This document shows, one piece after another, positions 35,843-44,739 of a DNA stretch of 64,000 nt. Positions within the stretch are counted from its first letter, which is position 1, and every line of letters starts with the position of its first letter. Below the pieces are notes generated by a model, which saw nothing but the letters and a program-made list of their open reading frames with translations, searched no databases and was not told where the DNA came from. Source of the stretch: an uncultured Olsenella sp. (GTDB lineage: Bacteria > Actinomycetota > Coriobacteriia > Coriobacteriales > Atopobiaceae); NCBI GenBank assembly GCA_934660915.1, contig CAKUIF010000007.1:1-64000 (forward strand), read 5' to 3'. Both the position numbers and the translations under genes were made by a program.

Positions 35843-37579
35843 ATGACGCATCAATTGGGGGCCTTGCCAGTGAGAGTCCGGAACGATTACTCACGCTATG
35901 CTGAACTGTTTTTATTGCTCGTCGTTTTCCTTCCGCGACCGGTTTTCCTGTGTGAGCTGCGATGGGCGAACGTGGTGGACTATGTGCCCTGCTATGACTA
36001 CAGGGCAGCCATCGTGGCTTCCTTGATCGTCCTTTTAATCGGCAAGAATTCAGGCTACCCCGTCATCAAGAGGGCCCTGGGTCACAAAAGGGCGGAAAGC
36101 GCGCTGATCTTTGTAGTCCTGTTTTGCGTCCTGCTTGAATTGCTCGTCTACATGACCCCGCTCTCCGGACTATTGTCGGGGATTTTTGTGCGAGGCTTCG
36201 ATGGGCTGTTCTTCGCGAGCTCAGGTCTGCAATGCGTTGAGCTGGTGGTAATGGGCACGATCTGCCGTCTTGTCCGAAAGCCGGAGCCTGAGTTTGACCG
36301 AGTAGGATTTTGCCTGGGCCTCTTGCTCGAGGGCTCTCTGCTCCTTGTTGATATTGCGTCCAGCTGGCTTATCTGCCTGCTTTGTGCTTGCTTCCTGACG
36401 GTGATGGTTGCCTTCGTGTTCGAGGGGGAGCTGCGTGGGAGCTCTTGTGGGCTTCTTGACGGCTGTACATGCCTCGCGCTTGCGGTTGCGCTGCGGTTCG
36501 ATACGTTTTTGCAGATTGACGCTGGGGACCGAATGCCGACGCTCCGGCTTGTCACGGCGATAGTGCTCGCAGCTGCCGTGCTCGTTGTTGCTAACGGGGT
36601 CAAAAGAGATGTTCAGTGGACTGGGGGAGCGTGCGACGGGCGGCGATTCTCCGAATTAAGCCCTCGTCAGCAAGAAGTGCTCTCTGCTTTGACCAAAGGG
36701 AAGACTGCCGGTGAGATCGCTGCGGAGTTGGGGATTACGCCGGGCGCGGTCGGTGAGCACAAGCGCCGCGCATTTCAGCGGCTGGGCATCGATGGTATGG
36801 AGGACCTCGATCCTCGCGATTCCGTGAATACCGGGTCGGATGAGGGCCTGCCGGAGCCGCTGCGCCGGCTCTTGCTGTGCGTTCCCGGCGTTCTTATTCT
36901 GCTCTACGGCTTAGGTACGGGGTGGGCCTCGCTGAAGGCGCTGCGCCTCATGATGGCGTGGTCGATAGCCGTTGTGGCGGCTGACTCCTTAACGGGCAAG
37001 GCTCACGGGGCCTGCTGCGATTTCGTATCGCTTGCGCTTATGTTGCTCGTCTTTCTCGCAATGCCAGCCGGCAACAGGCGTTTAGCGGAGCTGGCATTTG
37101 CGTGTTTTGTCGGCAATATCGCTTCGCAGGTCGTTGCGAGGGGCGAGCTGATTGGCGCTCGCGGTGAGGGAGCGGCCCTTGTTCCTTGGCTTGTCCAGGT
37201 GTCCTGGAAATTCGATCTTGCCGAAGGGCTACTTTGGGCGGCTTGTTTGGGGCTGGCTCTTGTGACGGCGGCTCGACTCGTAGCAGCAATTGGCAGTCGC
37301 CGGGATTCTTGCGAGATTGGGCAGATGGACGCAGCGTTCCTTCGAACGTACCTGGAGTCCAGGGGTCTGAATGAGCTCCAGGCGCGCGTGGCGGTGCTGT
37401 GCGCGGATGGCTGCTCTAGCAGGGAAATATGCCAAGAATTGATGATCTCACCCGGTACGGTCAACTCGTACCGAACAAAGGCATATAGCCAATTAGGCGT
37501 AAGCGGAAGGGATGACCTAAGAGAGCTCTTTAACAAAGTGCGAGGTAGAGAGCTGTATAAGAAATCACATTCCGAATAA
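35843..37579 (+). CDS. Membrane LuxR-type regulator with two HTH domains
   Basis: About 578 residues. Six or seven hydrophobic segments are followed by a LuxR-type HTH (about 270-315: LSPRQQEVLSALTKGKTAGE, then LGITPGAVGEHKRRAF), then four or more further hydrophobic segments and a second LuxR HTH at the C-terminus (508-554: ICQELMISPGTVNSYRTKAY). N-terminal membrane domains with one terminal LuxR HTH are common in Coriobacteriia, but the internal second HTH is unusual. The start is uncertain: 35825, 35843 and GTG 35870 are possible, and none has a textbook site. It is probably the regulator of the secreted-protein/ABC genes downstream. Confidence 0.78.
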   Translation: MTHQLGALPVRVRNDYSRYAELFLLLVVFLPRPVFLCELRWANVVDYVPCYDYRAAIVASLIVLLIGKNSGYPVIKRALGHKRAESALIFVVLFCVLLELLVYMTPLSGLLSGIFVRGFDGLFFASSGLQCVELVVMGTICRLVRKPEPEFDRVGFCLGLLLEGSLLLVDIASSWLICLLCACFLTVMVAFVFEGELRGSSCGLLDGCTCLALAVALRFDTFLQIDAGDRMPTLRLVTAIVLAAAVLVVANGVKRDVQWTGGACDGRRFSELSPRQQEVLSALTKGKTAGEIAAELGITPGAVGEHKRRAFQRLGIDGMEDLDPRDSVNTGSDEGLPEPLRRLLLCVPGVLILLYGLGTGWASLKALRLMMAWSIAVVAADSLTGKAHGACCDFVSLALMLLVFLAMPAGNRRLAELAFACFVGNIASQVVARGELIGARGEGAALVPWLVQVSWKFDLAEGLLWAACLGLALVTAARLVAAIGSRRDSCEIGQMDAAFLRTYLESRGLNELQARVAVLCADGCSSREICQELMISPGTVNSYRTKAYSQLGVSGRDDLRELFNKVRGRELYKKSHSE

Positions 37580-37673
37580 TACGCGACGCAGCCGCCCTCC
37601 ATGTGGTTTGATGCAGCCAATTCGCCCGGGCACGGTTAATTGACTTAGATTGACTAAGAAACGGAGGGATGCA

Positions 37674-38093
37674 ATGGAATCCCGAACGTTTTCCAAGCGA
37701 CGTCTTATTGCTGGTGCTGCTCTTGCGATATTGGTCTGGGCAAGTGCCCTTATGCCGTCGATTGCAAGGGGCGAGGTCTACTACCAGAGCTATGCGGCGG
37801 CGCATAATGTGAGCTATACACCGATTATGGCAAAAAACAACAGCTCCCCAAGTTATAACTACTGCACAAAGGTTGACTATAACGCGACCCATACGGTCGA
37901 AGTGGTTGCCAACGCAAATGACAACATCCAGTTTGTTGGAAGCCCTGTATATACGTGGAGCGCGGGGCAGGCGGGAACCCTGACTAATTACGTTTATGAG
38001 CGAGGCTACCGTAAAGCACAGCTCTGGTTCAACAATCTGATAAATACCGGAATAACGATTTACGGGCATTTTGCTGCGGATTCATATCACTAA
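37674..38093 (+). CDS. Small secreted protein, unknown
   Basis: 139 residues. A clear Sec signal peptide (ESRTFSKRRLIAGAALAILV, then WASALMPSIARG) has likely cleavage before EVYYQ, leaving about 102 residues. The mature part is rich in Asn, Tyr and Thr, has one Cys, and ends YGHFAADSYH, reminiscent of small beta-rich secreted proteins found beside ABC transporters. The start follows ACGGAGGG. Base composition is markedly more AT-rich than the surrounding core genes, suggesting transfer. An ABC transporter operon follows, so it may be a bacteriocin-like or signalling protein; that is inference. Confidence 0.75.
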   Translation: MESRTFSKRRLIAGAALAILVWASALMPSIARGEVYYQSYAAAHNVSYTPIMAKNNSSPSYNYCTKVDYNATHTVEVVANANDNIQFVGSPVYTWSAGQAGTLTNYVYERGYRKAQLWFNNLINTGITIYGHFAADSYH

Positions 38094-38114
38094 TCAGTCC
38101 GGTTGAATGACGAA

Positions 38115-38160
38115 GCCCGGCGGCTAAATGCGGGAAAGTGCCCACGTTTGGCCGCCGGGC
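38115..38160 (+). terminator. Hairpin between the secreted-protein gene and the ABC genes
   Basis: GCCCGGCGGC (38115-38124) pairs exactly with 38151-38160. GCGAAAAAAG follows, so there is no T tract on the plus strand. It may allow high expression of the secreted-protein gene with reduced read-through. Confidence 0.5.
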
Positions 38161-38191
38161 GCGAAAAAAGGCTCAACAGAGGCGGTGGCCT

Positions 38192-38839
38192 ATGGTCGAG
38201 ATGGTCGATTACTGCAAAACCATTGCGCGGGTTCCGGTGCTCGATCATATCAACGTGAGGTTCGAGGACGGACGGATTTACGGTCTCAAGGGCAAGAACG
38301 GCTCGGGCAAAACCATGTTGCTGAGGGCTATGTGCGGCTTGATCCGGCCGACGTCGGGACAATTGCTCATAGACGGCGAGCCCCTGCCTCGCGGCCGGTT
38401 CCCTCAGAGTACCGGCGTGCTCATTGAGAACCCTGAGTTTCTTCCGGGGTATACCTGCAGAGAGAATCTCATGGGCTTGGCAAGAATCAATAACAAAATC
38501 GACAAGGACGAGGTCGACGAAGCCCTGGCGTCCGTCGGCCTCAATCCGGGTGACGGACGGCCTGTAAGGGCCTGTTCTTTGGGCATGAGGCAGCGCCTGG
38601 GAATTGCTGCTGCGCTCATGGAGAGCCCAAAGCTGATTCTGCTCGATGAGCCGGTAAACGCTCTCGATCCCGAAGGAGTCGCCCTTGTGGCCGGGCTCTT
38701 GCAAAGTGCGCGTTCTCGAGGCGCTTTGGTGGTCGTCGCGTGCCATGATTCTGGTGAGATAGAAGGGCTGTTTGACCAGACGTTTCTGATGGTGGAGGGA
38801 AGGCTGCGCCCGTCGGGCCCCGAGGAGGAGCCAAAATGA
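38192..38839 (+). CDS. ABC transporter ATP-binding protein
   Basis: A 215-residue ATPase. Walker A GKNGSGKT near 36, a Q-loop-like segment LIENPEF, degenerate signature CSLGMRQR (for LSGGQ), Walker B LILLDEPVNALD, and an H-loop in VVACHDSGE. Start at 38192, with 38201 also possible. It heads a tightly packed set with one exported protein and three membrane proteins, joined by 4-nt overlaps, and probably exports or gives immunity to the small secreted protein upstream. Confidence 0.88.
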   Translation: MVEMVDYCKTIARVPVLDHINVRFEDGRIYGLKGKNGSGKTMLLRAMCGLIRPTSGQLLIDGEPLPRGRFPQSTGVLIENPEFLPGYTCRENLMGLARINNKIDKDEVDEALASVGLNPGDGRPVRACSLGMRQRLGIAAALMESPKLILLDEPVNALDPEGVALVAGLLQSARSRGALVVVACHDSGEIEGLFDQTFLMVEGRLRPSGPEEEPK

Positions 38840-39420
38840 AGGGCGGAAACGCGCGCCTTCTTGCGGGCATATTGATGCTGGCTGCGCTTGCGCTTGCGTC
38901 TCATGTTCGAATCGAAGCTCTGGACGGCATGTATCCCCATAGCGACCGCGCTTTCTCCATGGGCCAAGAAGTGCCGGTCGAGATGAGCTGGGGCACGGGG
39001 CAAGGGGAGCAACATATCGCAGTGACATCCGTCGCTTTTCTTGACGAGGGACAGGTGCTGCAGCTTCAATCTTGGGCCCTGTCAACGACTCCCGAAAGGT
39101 CGTGCCCGGCTCTTCTTGTAACGGTAAGGAGCGAGGATGCCAACTTGGCATCGCTTGTTTCCTTGCTGCGATTGACGACGGGGCCGTGCGCATGGGCTCC
39201 CGACCAGCAGATCAGCGCCTCTTTGTATTATCAGACGGGCGATTCGCCGGGCAAAAGCGAGTTCGACCTTGTGTTTCTTCTTTTCCCCGAGACGTGCAGC
39301 GATGCCGTTTGGGCCTCGCCGACGAGCCATGAGTATGAGCTCGTGTGCTCGCTTTGGCCGACGCGCAAAGCCGTCGAGCTCGGCAGACCGGCCACGGGGG
39401 CGCTGCCTTCGTTGGGCTAG
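38836..39420 (+). CDS. Exported or membrane-anchored protein, unknown
   Basis: 194 residues with an N-terminal hydrophobic segment (LLAGILMLAALALASHV) that could be a signal anchor. The rest is soluble and has three cysteines. No family recognised. The ATGA overlap with the ATPase gene shows it belongs to the ABC operon, and it may be an accessory extracytoplasmic subunit. Confidence 0.72.
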   Translation: MKGGNARLLAGILMLAALALASHVRIEALDGMYPHSDRAFSMGQEVPVEMSWGTGQGEQHIAVTSVAFLDEGQVLQLQSWALSTTPERSCPALLVTVRSEDANLASLVSLLRLTTGPCAWAPDQQISASLYYQTGDSPGKSEFDLVFLLFPETCSDAVWASPTSHEYELVCSLWPTRKAVELGRPATGALPSLG

Positions 39421-39430
39421 GGGGGGCAAT

Positions 39431-40261
39431 ATGGGCATTTATCTTTATGAGCTCAGGCGCGCGTTTTGTTCTCGCCGATTTTGCCTTGCCATGGCGGTGG
39501 CGCTCGTGCCGTCGTTGCTGCAGCTGATCACAGGGCCGCTGGCGTATGGCTTCGGCGAAATATGGGCCCGGTGGCGCTCGGGTTTGTATGGGGTGACGCC
39601 TCCTTCGCTCTACGGGACCTGGATGGGCGGGACGCTCGGCTCGGTGTTCTCGGAGCTTTTTTACGTGCTTGCGCCGCTGTTTTGCTGTCTTCCCTATGCA
39701 TGGAGCTTGGGGTCAGATCTTCATGGCGGGTTTGCGGGGGTGCTCGTGCAAAGATGCGACGCCAAATCGTATCTGCGGGCGAAATCCGCTGCGTGTTTCC
39801 TTGCTGCCGCTGCCGTTGTGGTCGTGCCGCAGGTGGCCAACTTCTGGCTGAGCGCGCTGTGCGTTCCCATCTTGTCTCCCGATCCAGCCGCGGGGATGTA
39901 TGCCGTGTTCGCGCGGTCGGCGTTCTCAGAGCTGTTCTATAGCTGGCCGATTCTCTATGTGGGGCTGTATCTGTTGATCTCCGCCGTGACAATGGGCCTG
40001 TTCAGCGTACTCGCGATGCTCTTGGCTATGCCGCTTCGCAACACGGGACTTGTGGCCGCGCTTCCGCTGATCGCCGATGAGCTTCTTTATTTTGCGTTGT
40101 TCTGCCTTGGGCTTGGCGGTTATGCACCGAGCAGGGTGATCATGCCAAGTCAACCGGTACTCGGAATCGAACCGATGTGGGTCTTGGTCGAAATCTGCTT
40201 CCTCGCGGTGGCCTCGGTGACCCTTCTTTATAGGCGCATTGAGGAGTTCGAAGTCATATGA
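39431..40261 (+). CDS. ABC transporter membrane protein 1
   Basis: A 276-residue protein with about six hydrophobic segments. The short cytoplasmic start (MGIYLYELRRAFCSRRF) is typical of ABC-2-type permeases. The ATG follows a G-rich site. An open frame extends upstream to 39269 but overlaps the previous gene and lacks a site. The four-nt overlap with the next gene places it in the same operon. Confidence 0.78.
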   Translation: MGIYLYELRRAFCSRRFCLAMAVALVPSLLQLITGPLAYGFGEIWARWRSGLYGVTPPSLYGTWMGGTLGSVFSELFYVLAPLFCCLPYAWSLGSDLHGGFAGVLVQRCDAKSYLRAKSAACFLAAAAVVVVPQVANFWLSALCVPILSPDPAAGMYAVFARSAFSELFYSWPILYVGLYLLISAVTMGLFSVLAMLLAMPLRNTGLVAALPLIADELLYFALFCLGLGGYAPSRVIMPSQPVLGIEPMWVLVEICFLAVASVTLLYRRIEEFEVI

Positions 40262-40980
40262 AAATCGGCAGAAACGCAGCTTATGCAGGGCTTGTGCTTG
40301 GAGTGACAGTCTTTTTTGCGCTTCGAGCGTTTCTGTCCTACGGGCAGGGTCCTGGGGTATATGGTGCGGACGAGACCGACGGCGTGCTCCGCTCTTTCTT
40401 TGCGGGGGTTGCCTATCCTGTTGGCGGCAGGGTCCTGGTCCCTCTGGATTGGCTGCTCATGGTTGCAGGTGCGCAGGCCGCATGCGTCGCGGTGATGGTG
40501 CAGAGCCGTGGTCGTTGGGGCGCTCAAGTGACTCTACGAATCGGGTCATCGGTAAAAGCGTGGCTAGGGATATGCATCGTTATGATGGCGATTGTGGCTG
40601 CGTGGATCCTTCTCGCGCTGACTGCATGCTTTGTGGCCGCTCTAGGCCTCAGCGCACGGATTGGGGAGGGAGCGCCGGAGATCATTGCGCTTGAGCTTGT
40701 CTCATTGCTCGCATTGCTCCTTGCTCAGGCGGTGGCTTCTCTTCTTGCTGGGCCAATCGTCGGTTTTTGCGTGGCGTTTATTTACTCGACGCTCGCGTTC
40801 ATTGGTCCTTGGGCGGCGCTCCCGCCGTCCTGGATGATGCTGGAAAGAAGCCCGTGGATCTGGCAAGGTAGCGCCGCTGCACTCGCAGCGACAGTGGCAT
40901 CTACGGCACTTTCGCTTTTATTGATTTTGGCCGGAGCGTTCGTTTCTTGGCGACGTGATTGGCTGGTGGTCACGCGATGA
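40258..40980 (+). CDS. ABC transporter membrane protein 2
   Basis: A 240-residue protein with about six hydrophobic segments and no soluble domain. Its start and end each overlap the neighbouring gene by 4 nt (ATGA). No specific family recognised; by context it is a permease subunit of the ABC system. Confidence 0.75.
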   Translation: MKIGRNAAYAGLVLGVTVFFALRAFLSYGQGPGVYGADETDGVLRSFFAGVAYPVGGRVLVPLDWLLMVAGAQAACVAVMVQSRGRWGAQVTLRIGSSVKAWLGICIVMMAIVAAWILLALTACFVAALGLSARIGEGAPEIIALELVSLLALLLAQAVASLLAGPIVGFCVAFIYSTLAFIGPWAALPPSWMMLERSPWIWQGSAAALAATVASTALSLLLILAGAFVSWRRDWLVVTR

Positions 40981-41843
40981 GAAGAAAACAAGTACCGTTG
41001 GTTGCCCCGTTCGCTGTGGCTGCGTGTTTTGTGGTTATCCGTTACGTGCAGCTGAGCTTTACTCTGGACGCTCTTCAAAAGGGAACGATGCCGTGCTTTG
41101 CGGACTTGGTCATTCAGCCTATCAGCGGGGAGGGACCGATCTCGTGCTCGTGGTTTTTGGCCGTCGGGGTCGAATGCTCGATGCTTTCGTTGCTTTGGGA
41201 GCGCGAGCGCAGCGCTCAGTATGTTGTTCTTTCGGAAAGCTGGCGTCGGCTTTGTGCGGAGGAGCTGAGGGAGGCAGCCCGGGTGGCTTTAGGGGTGGGG
41301 CTCGCCGAATTCGCGTTGATTTGCGTCTCTGCTCTGATTGGTGTGGGGGCATCGGATCTTGCGTTGCTCTCGTTTTCGGAAAGAAGTTCCTATTTCGCGT
41401 ATAAGACAGGACATGTCTTGGGAGCAGAACCGAGCCTCGGTTTGGTTCTGGTGCTGTGCTGCGCGGCACTTCTTGCCATATGCCTGTTTGGCGCCGCTTC
41501 GTTTGTTCTTCTTAGGTGGTTGCTCGGGTCTTCGGTCGCCCCGCTGCTCATCGAGTTGCTGTTTGGCCTGACGGTTGCCCAAGGGGAGTATTCGTTCGTC
41601 TACGAGATTGTTCGGGCGCTCGGGGGTACGCTCGATGTTTTCAATCCGCTATACCTGCTAACAAGGCTTCCGAGCGTTGCGTGGGGCGCATGGCTGGAGG
41701 GGTCGTTTTGGGGCATTGGACTGATGGTCTGTTTAGCTGCGCTGTTCGGTGCGGCTGCCTTTGCGATTGCACCGCATGCAAGGCTGGCGGACCGAGTGCC
41801 GATGCGATGGTCCTTCTTTCCAAACGCCATCGCGCGCGAATAG
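40977..41843 (+). CDS. ABC transporter membrane protein 3, C-terminus formed by a repeat
   Basis: A 288-residue protein with about six hydrophobic segments. It starts at the ATGA overlap with the previous gene. The last dozen codons (SFFPNAIARE) lie inside the 106-bp repeat copy at 41810, so the natural C-terminus may have been replaced when the repeat arrived or recombined. It is the last gene of the cassette. Confidence 0.75.
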   Translation: MRRKQVPLVAPFAVAACFVVIRYVQLSFTLDALQKGTMPCFADLVIQPISGEGPISCSWFLAVGVECSMLSLLWERERSAQYVVLSESWRRLCAEELREAARVALGVGLAEFALICVSALIGVGASDLALLSFSERSSYFAYKTGHVLGAEPSLGLVLVLCCAALLAICLFGAASFVLLRWLLGSSVAPLLIELLFGLTVAQGEYSFVYEIVRALGGTLDVFNPLYLLTRLPSVAWGAWLEGSFWGIGLMVCLAALFGAAAFAIAPHARLADRVPMRWSFFPNAIARE

Positions 41844-41915
41844 CGTACATATCCTAACCCGGCCATCAAGAAGTGCCTGGTAAGAAGTGCGAGCGGGTTG
41901 GGAAATGTACACTAA
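41810..41915. repeat. 106-bp repeat, copy 2
   Basis: Nearly identical to 35657-35762, same orientation. It includes the TGTACATATCC/GGAAATGTACACTA hairpin and a GGAAAGAAGG word (minus strand) that in copy 1 is the ribosome-binding site of the nuclease-like gene. No such gene follows here. Confidence 0.93.
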
Positions 41916-41986
41916 TGGAGCGACTCAACCGACGGTTGATCGCGGAAGCCCCCGACATTCCTCCGTTTGATGCGGCTATCTTAAAC

Positions 41987-42042
41987 CTAATGTGAACGCA
42001 CTTAGATTTTGTATAGCATCCACGCTTAGAGGGCATAACTCG
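41987..42042 (+). promoter_or_regulatory. HAIR-like operator and promoter upstream of clpB
   Basis: CTAATG (41987-41992), 7 nt, ACTTAG (42000-42005). A -10-like TATAGC follows at 42012-42017, with the leader motif AGAGGGCATAACTCG at 42028-42042. Half-sites and spacing to the -10 are the same as upstream of dnaK. Confidence 0.8.
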
Positions 42043-42111
42043 TACTGATAAACGACGAGCCGCGCGGAGCCAGAGTGCCCCCGACGCGGCGACCCAGAAA
42101 GGGTGATCAGT

Positions 42112-44739
42112 ATGAGACTAGACAAGTGGGCAGTAACCGCCCAGGAGGCCCTGCAGGCCGCCGTCGGCATCGCGACGGACGCCAACGCGTCCGAGCTCAC
42201 GCCGCTGCACCTGCTGAAGGCCCTTCTTTCCAGCGGGGAGCACAACCTGAGTGCCATCATCGAGCGCGTGGGCGCGGACCCCCGTGCCATCGAGTCGCAG
42301 GTCGACGCCGCGATCGCGCGCCAGCCGCGCGTCTCGGGCGACGCTTCCCAGCCGGGCGTGGGCAACGACCTCGTGCGCGTGGCCAACGCTGCCGAGAAGC
42401 TCGCGACCAAGCTCGGCGACTCCTACGTGACGACCGAGCACCTGCTCTGCGCCTTGGCCGACGACAAGACCGACGCGGGTAGCATCCTCAAGTCCGCCGG
42501 CGTCACCGGCAAGCGCGTTGAGGCCGCCTACTCCGAGCTGCGCGGCGACGAGCGCGTGACAAGCCAGGACTCCAAGACCGAGTTCGAGGCCCTCTCCAAG
42601 TACGGCCGCAACGTCTGCGACCTCGCGCGCCAGGGCAAGCTCGACCCCGTGATCGGCCGCGTGGAGGAGATTCGCCGCACCATCCAGGTGCTCAGCCGCC
42701 GCACGAAGAACAACCCCGTCCTCATCGGCGAGCCGGGCGTCGGCAAGACCGCCATCGTCGAGGGCCTGGCCCAGCGCATCGTCAACGGCGACGTGCCGTC
42801 CACCCTGCGTGACAAGGACCTCGTGGAGCTCGACATGAGCGCACTCGTCGCCGGCGCGAAGTACCGCGGCGAGTTTGAGGAGCGTCTGAAGTCGGTGCTC
42901 AAGGAGGTCGAGAAGTCCGACGGCCGCATCATCCTCTTTATCGATGAGCTGCACACCATTGTGGGCGCGGGCGCGACCGAGGGCTCCATGGACGCCGGCA
43001 ACATCCTGAAGCCGGCCCTGGCCCGCGGCGAGCTGCACGCCATCGGCGCGACGACGCTCGACGAGTACCGCAAGTACATCGAGAAGGACCAGGCGCTCGC
43101 CCGCCGCTTCCAGACCGTCATGGTCGGCGAGCCCACGGTCGAGGACACCATCTCAATCCTGCGTGGCCTGAAGGACCGCTACGAGCAGCACCACCGCGTC
43201 CGCATCACCGACGCGGCGCTCGTGAGCGCGGCGGACCTCTCGAACCGCTACATCTCCGACCGATTCCTGCCCGATAAGGCCATCGACCTCGTCGACGAGG
43301 CCGCGAGCCGCCTGCGCATGGAGCTCGACTCCATGCCTTCCGACATCGACGCCATCGACCGCCAGCTCACCCAGATGCAGATCGAGGAGCAGGCCCTCAT
43401 GAAGGAGGAGGACGACGCCTCCAAGGAGCGCTTGGCCACCCTTCAGGGCGAGATCGCGACGACCCGCGAGAAGCTCGACCGCATGAAGGCCGACTGGCAG
43501 AACGAGAAGGGCGCGATCGACCGCGTCCAGGACCTGAAGTCCCAGATCGAGGACGCCAAGACCGCCATGGAGCGCGCCACCCGCGAGGGTGACCTTGCCC
43601 GCGCCTCCGAGCTGCGCTACTCCACCATCCCCGCGCTGCAGCGCGACTACGAGGCCGCCGAGCAGGCCTTGACCGCCAAGCAGGAGGCCGGTGGCCTTCT
43701 GAAGGAGGAAGTCACCTCCGAGGAGATCGCCGAGGTCGTGAGCGCGTGGACCGGTGTGCCCGTGTCAAAGATGATGCAGGGCGAGATGGACAAGCTCAAG
43801 AACCTCGAGGACGAGCTGCACCGCCGCGTGATCGGCCAGGACGAGGCCGTGCGCGCCGTGGCCGCCGCCGTGCGCCGCAGCCGCGCCGGGCTCTCCGACC
43901 CCGACCGCCCCATCGGCAGCTTCTTCTTCCTCGGGCCCACCGGCGTGGGCAAGACCGAGCTCGCCAAGGCGCTCGCCGAGTGCCTGTTCGACGATGAGCG
44001 CTCGCTCGTGCGCATCGACATGTCCGAGTACATGGAGAAGTTCAGCGTCCAGCGCCTCATCGGCGCGCCCCCGGGATACGTGGGCTACGACGAGGGCGGC
44101 CAGCTCACCGAGGCCGTGCGCCGTCACCCGTACTCCGTCATCCTCATGGACGAGATGGAGAAGGCGCACCCCGACGTGTTCAACATCCTGCTCCAGGTGC
44201 TCGACGACGGCCGCTTGACCGACGGCCAGGGCCGCGTGGTCAGCTTCAAGAACACGATCATCATCATGACGTCCAACGTCGGCAGCCAGTTCATCGCCGG
44301 CGCGAGCGCGTCGGGCGACGCGGAGGAAGGCCGCAAGCAGGCGATGGAGGCGCTGCGCGGGCAGTTCAAGCCCGAGTTCCTCAACCGCATCGACGATATT
44401 GTGGTCTTCAGCCCGCTGGGCCTCTCCGATATCGAGAAGATCGTGGACATCCAGCTCAAGGACATCCGCGAGCGCCTTGACCGCGACCGCATCAAGCTCG
44501 AGCTCACGCCCGAGGCGGTGCAGTCCCTGGCCATGGATGGCCTCGACCCGGTCTACGGCGCGCGTCCGCTCAAGCGCCTGATCCAGCGCCAGGTCGTGGA
44601 CAATATCGCTAACCTGATCATTGCCGGCGACGTCCACGAGGGCGATGTGGTGAAGGTCGACGTGGGTGCGGACGACAAGCTCTATGCCACCCGCGGCGCG
44701 CAGGCCAGCGAGGCTGTCGAGCCCGACTCCGTCGAGTAG
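42112..44739 (+). CDS. clpB: Disaggregase ClpB (Hsp100)
   Basis: An 875-residue AAA+ protein of normal length. N-terminal double Clp repeat (about 5-145), first AAA+ domain with GEPGVGKT near 205, a long coiled-coil middle domain (about 405-530), and second AAA+ domain with GPTGVGKTELAKAL near 610. With DnaK/DnaJ/GrpE it solubilises aggregated proteins. The ATG at 42112 follows AGAAAGGG; a GTG nine bases upstream is an alternative. It has an HspR-type operator upstream and a family A repeat downstream. Confidence 0.97.
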   Translation: MRLDKWAVTAQEALQAAVGIATDANASELTPLHLLKALLSSGEHNLSAIIERVGADPRAIESQVDAAIARQPRVSGDASQPGVGNDLVRVANAAEKLATKLGDSYVTTEHLLCALADDKTDAGSILKSAGVTGKRVEAAYSELRGDERVTSQDSKTEFEALSKYGRNVCDLARQGKLDPVIGRVEEIRRTIQVLSRRTKNNPVLIGEPGVGKTAIVEGLAQRIVNGDVPSTLRDKDLVELDMSALVAGAKYRGEFEERLKSVLKEVEKSDGRIILFIDELHTIVGAGATEGSMDAGNILKPALARGELHAIGATTLDEYRKYIEKDQALARRFQTVMVGEPTVEDTISILRGLKDRYEQHHRVRITDAALVSAADLSNRYISDRFLPDKAIDLVDEAASRLRMELDSMPSDIDAIDRQLTQMQIEEQALMKEEDDASKERLATLQGEIATTREKLDRMKADWQNEKGAIDRVQDLKSQIEDAKTAMERATREGDLARASELRYSTIPALQRDYEAAEQALTAKQEAGGLLKEEVTSEEIAEVVSAWTGVPVSKMMQGEMDKLKNLEDELHRRVIGQDEAVRAVAAAVRRSRAGLSDPDRPIGSFFFLGPTGVGKTELAKALAECLFDDERSLVRIDMSEYMEKFSVQRLIGAPPGYVGYDEGGQLTEAVRRHPYSVILMDEMEKAHPDVFNILLQVLDDGRLTDGQGRVVSFKNTIIIMTSNVGSQFIAGASASGDAEEGRKQAMEALRGQFKPEFLNRIDDIVVFSPLGLSDIEKIVDIQLKDIRERLDRDRIKLELTPEAVQSLAMDGLDPVYGARPLKRLIQRQVVDNIANLIIAGDVHEGDVVKVDVGADDKLYATRGAQASEAVEPDSVE

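Noticed and set aside
37674..38093. Assignment of the small secreted protein to the lactococcin 972 family
   Set aside because: The gene context is similar, but I could not find the Trp-rich family pattern in the mature part, so no family name is given.
41600..41869. Small minus-strand frames near the second 106-bp repeat as a remnant of the nuclease-like gene
   Set aside because: The repeat includes that gene's ribosome-binding site but no matching start codon or coding sequence follows.
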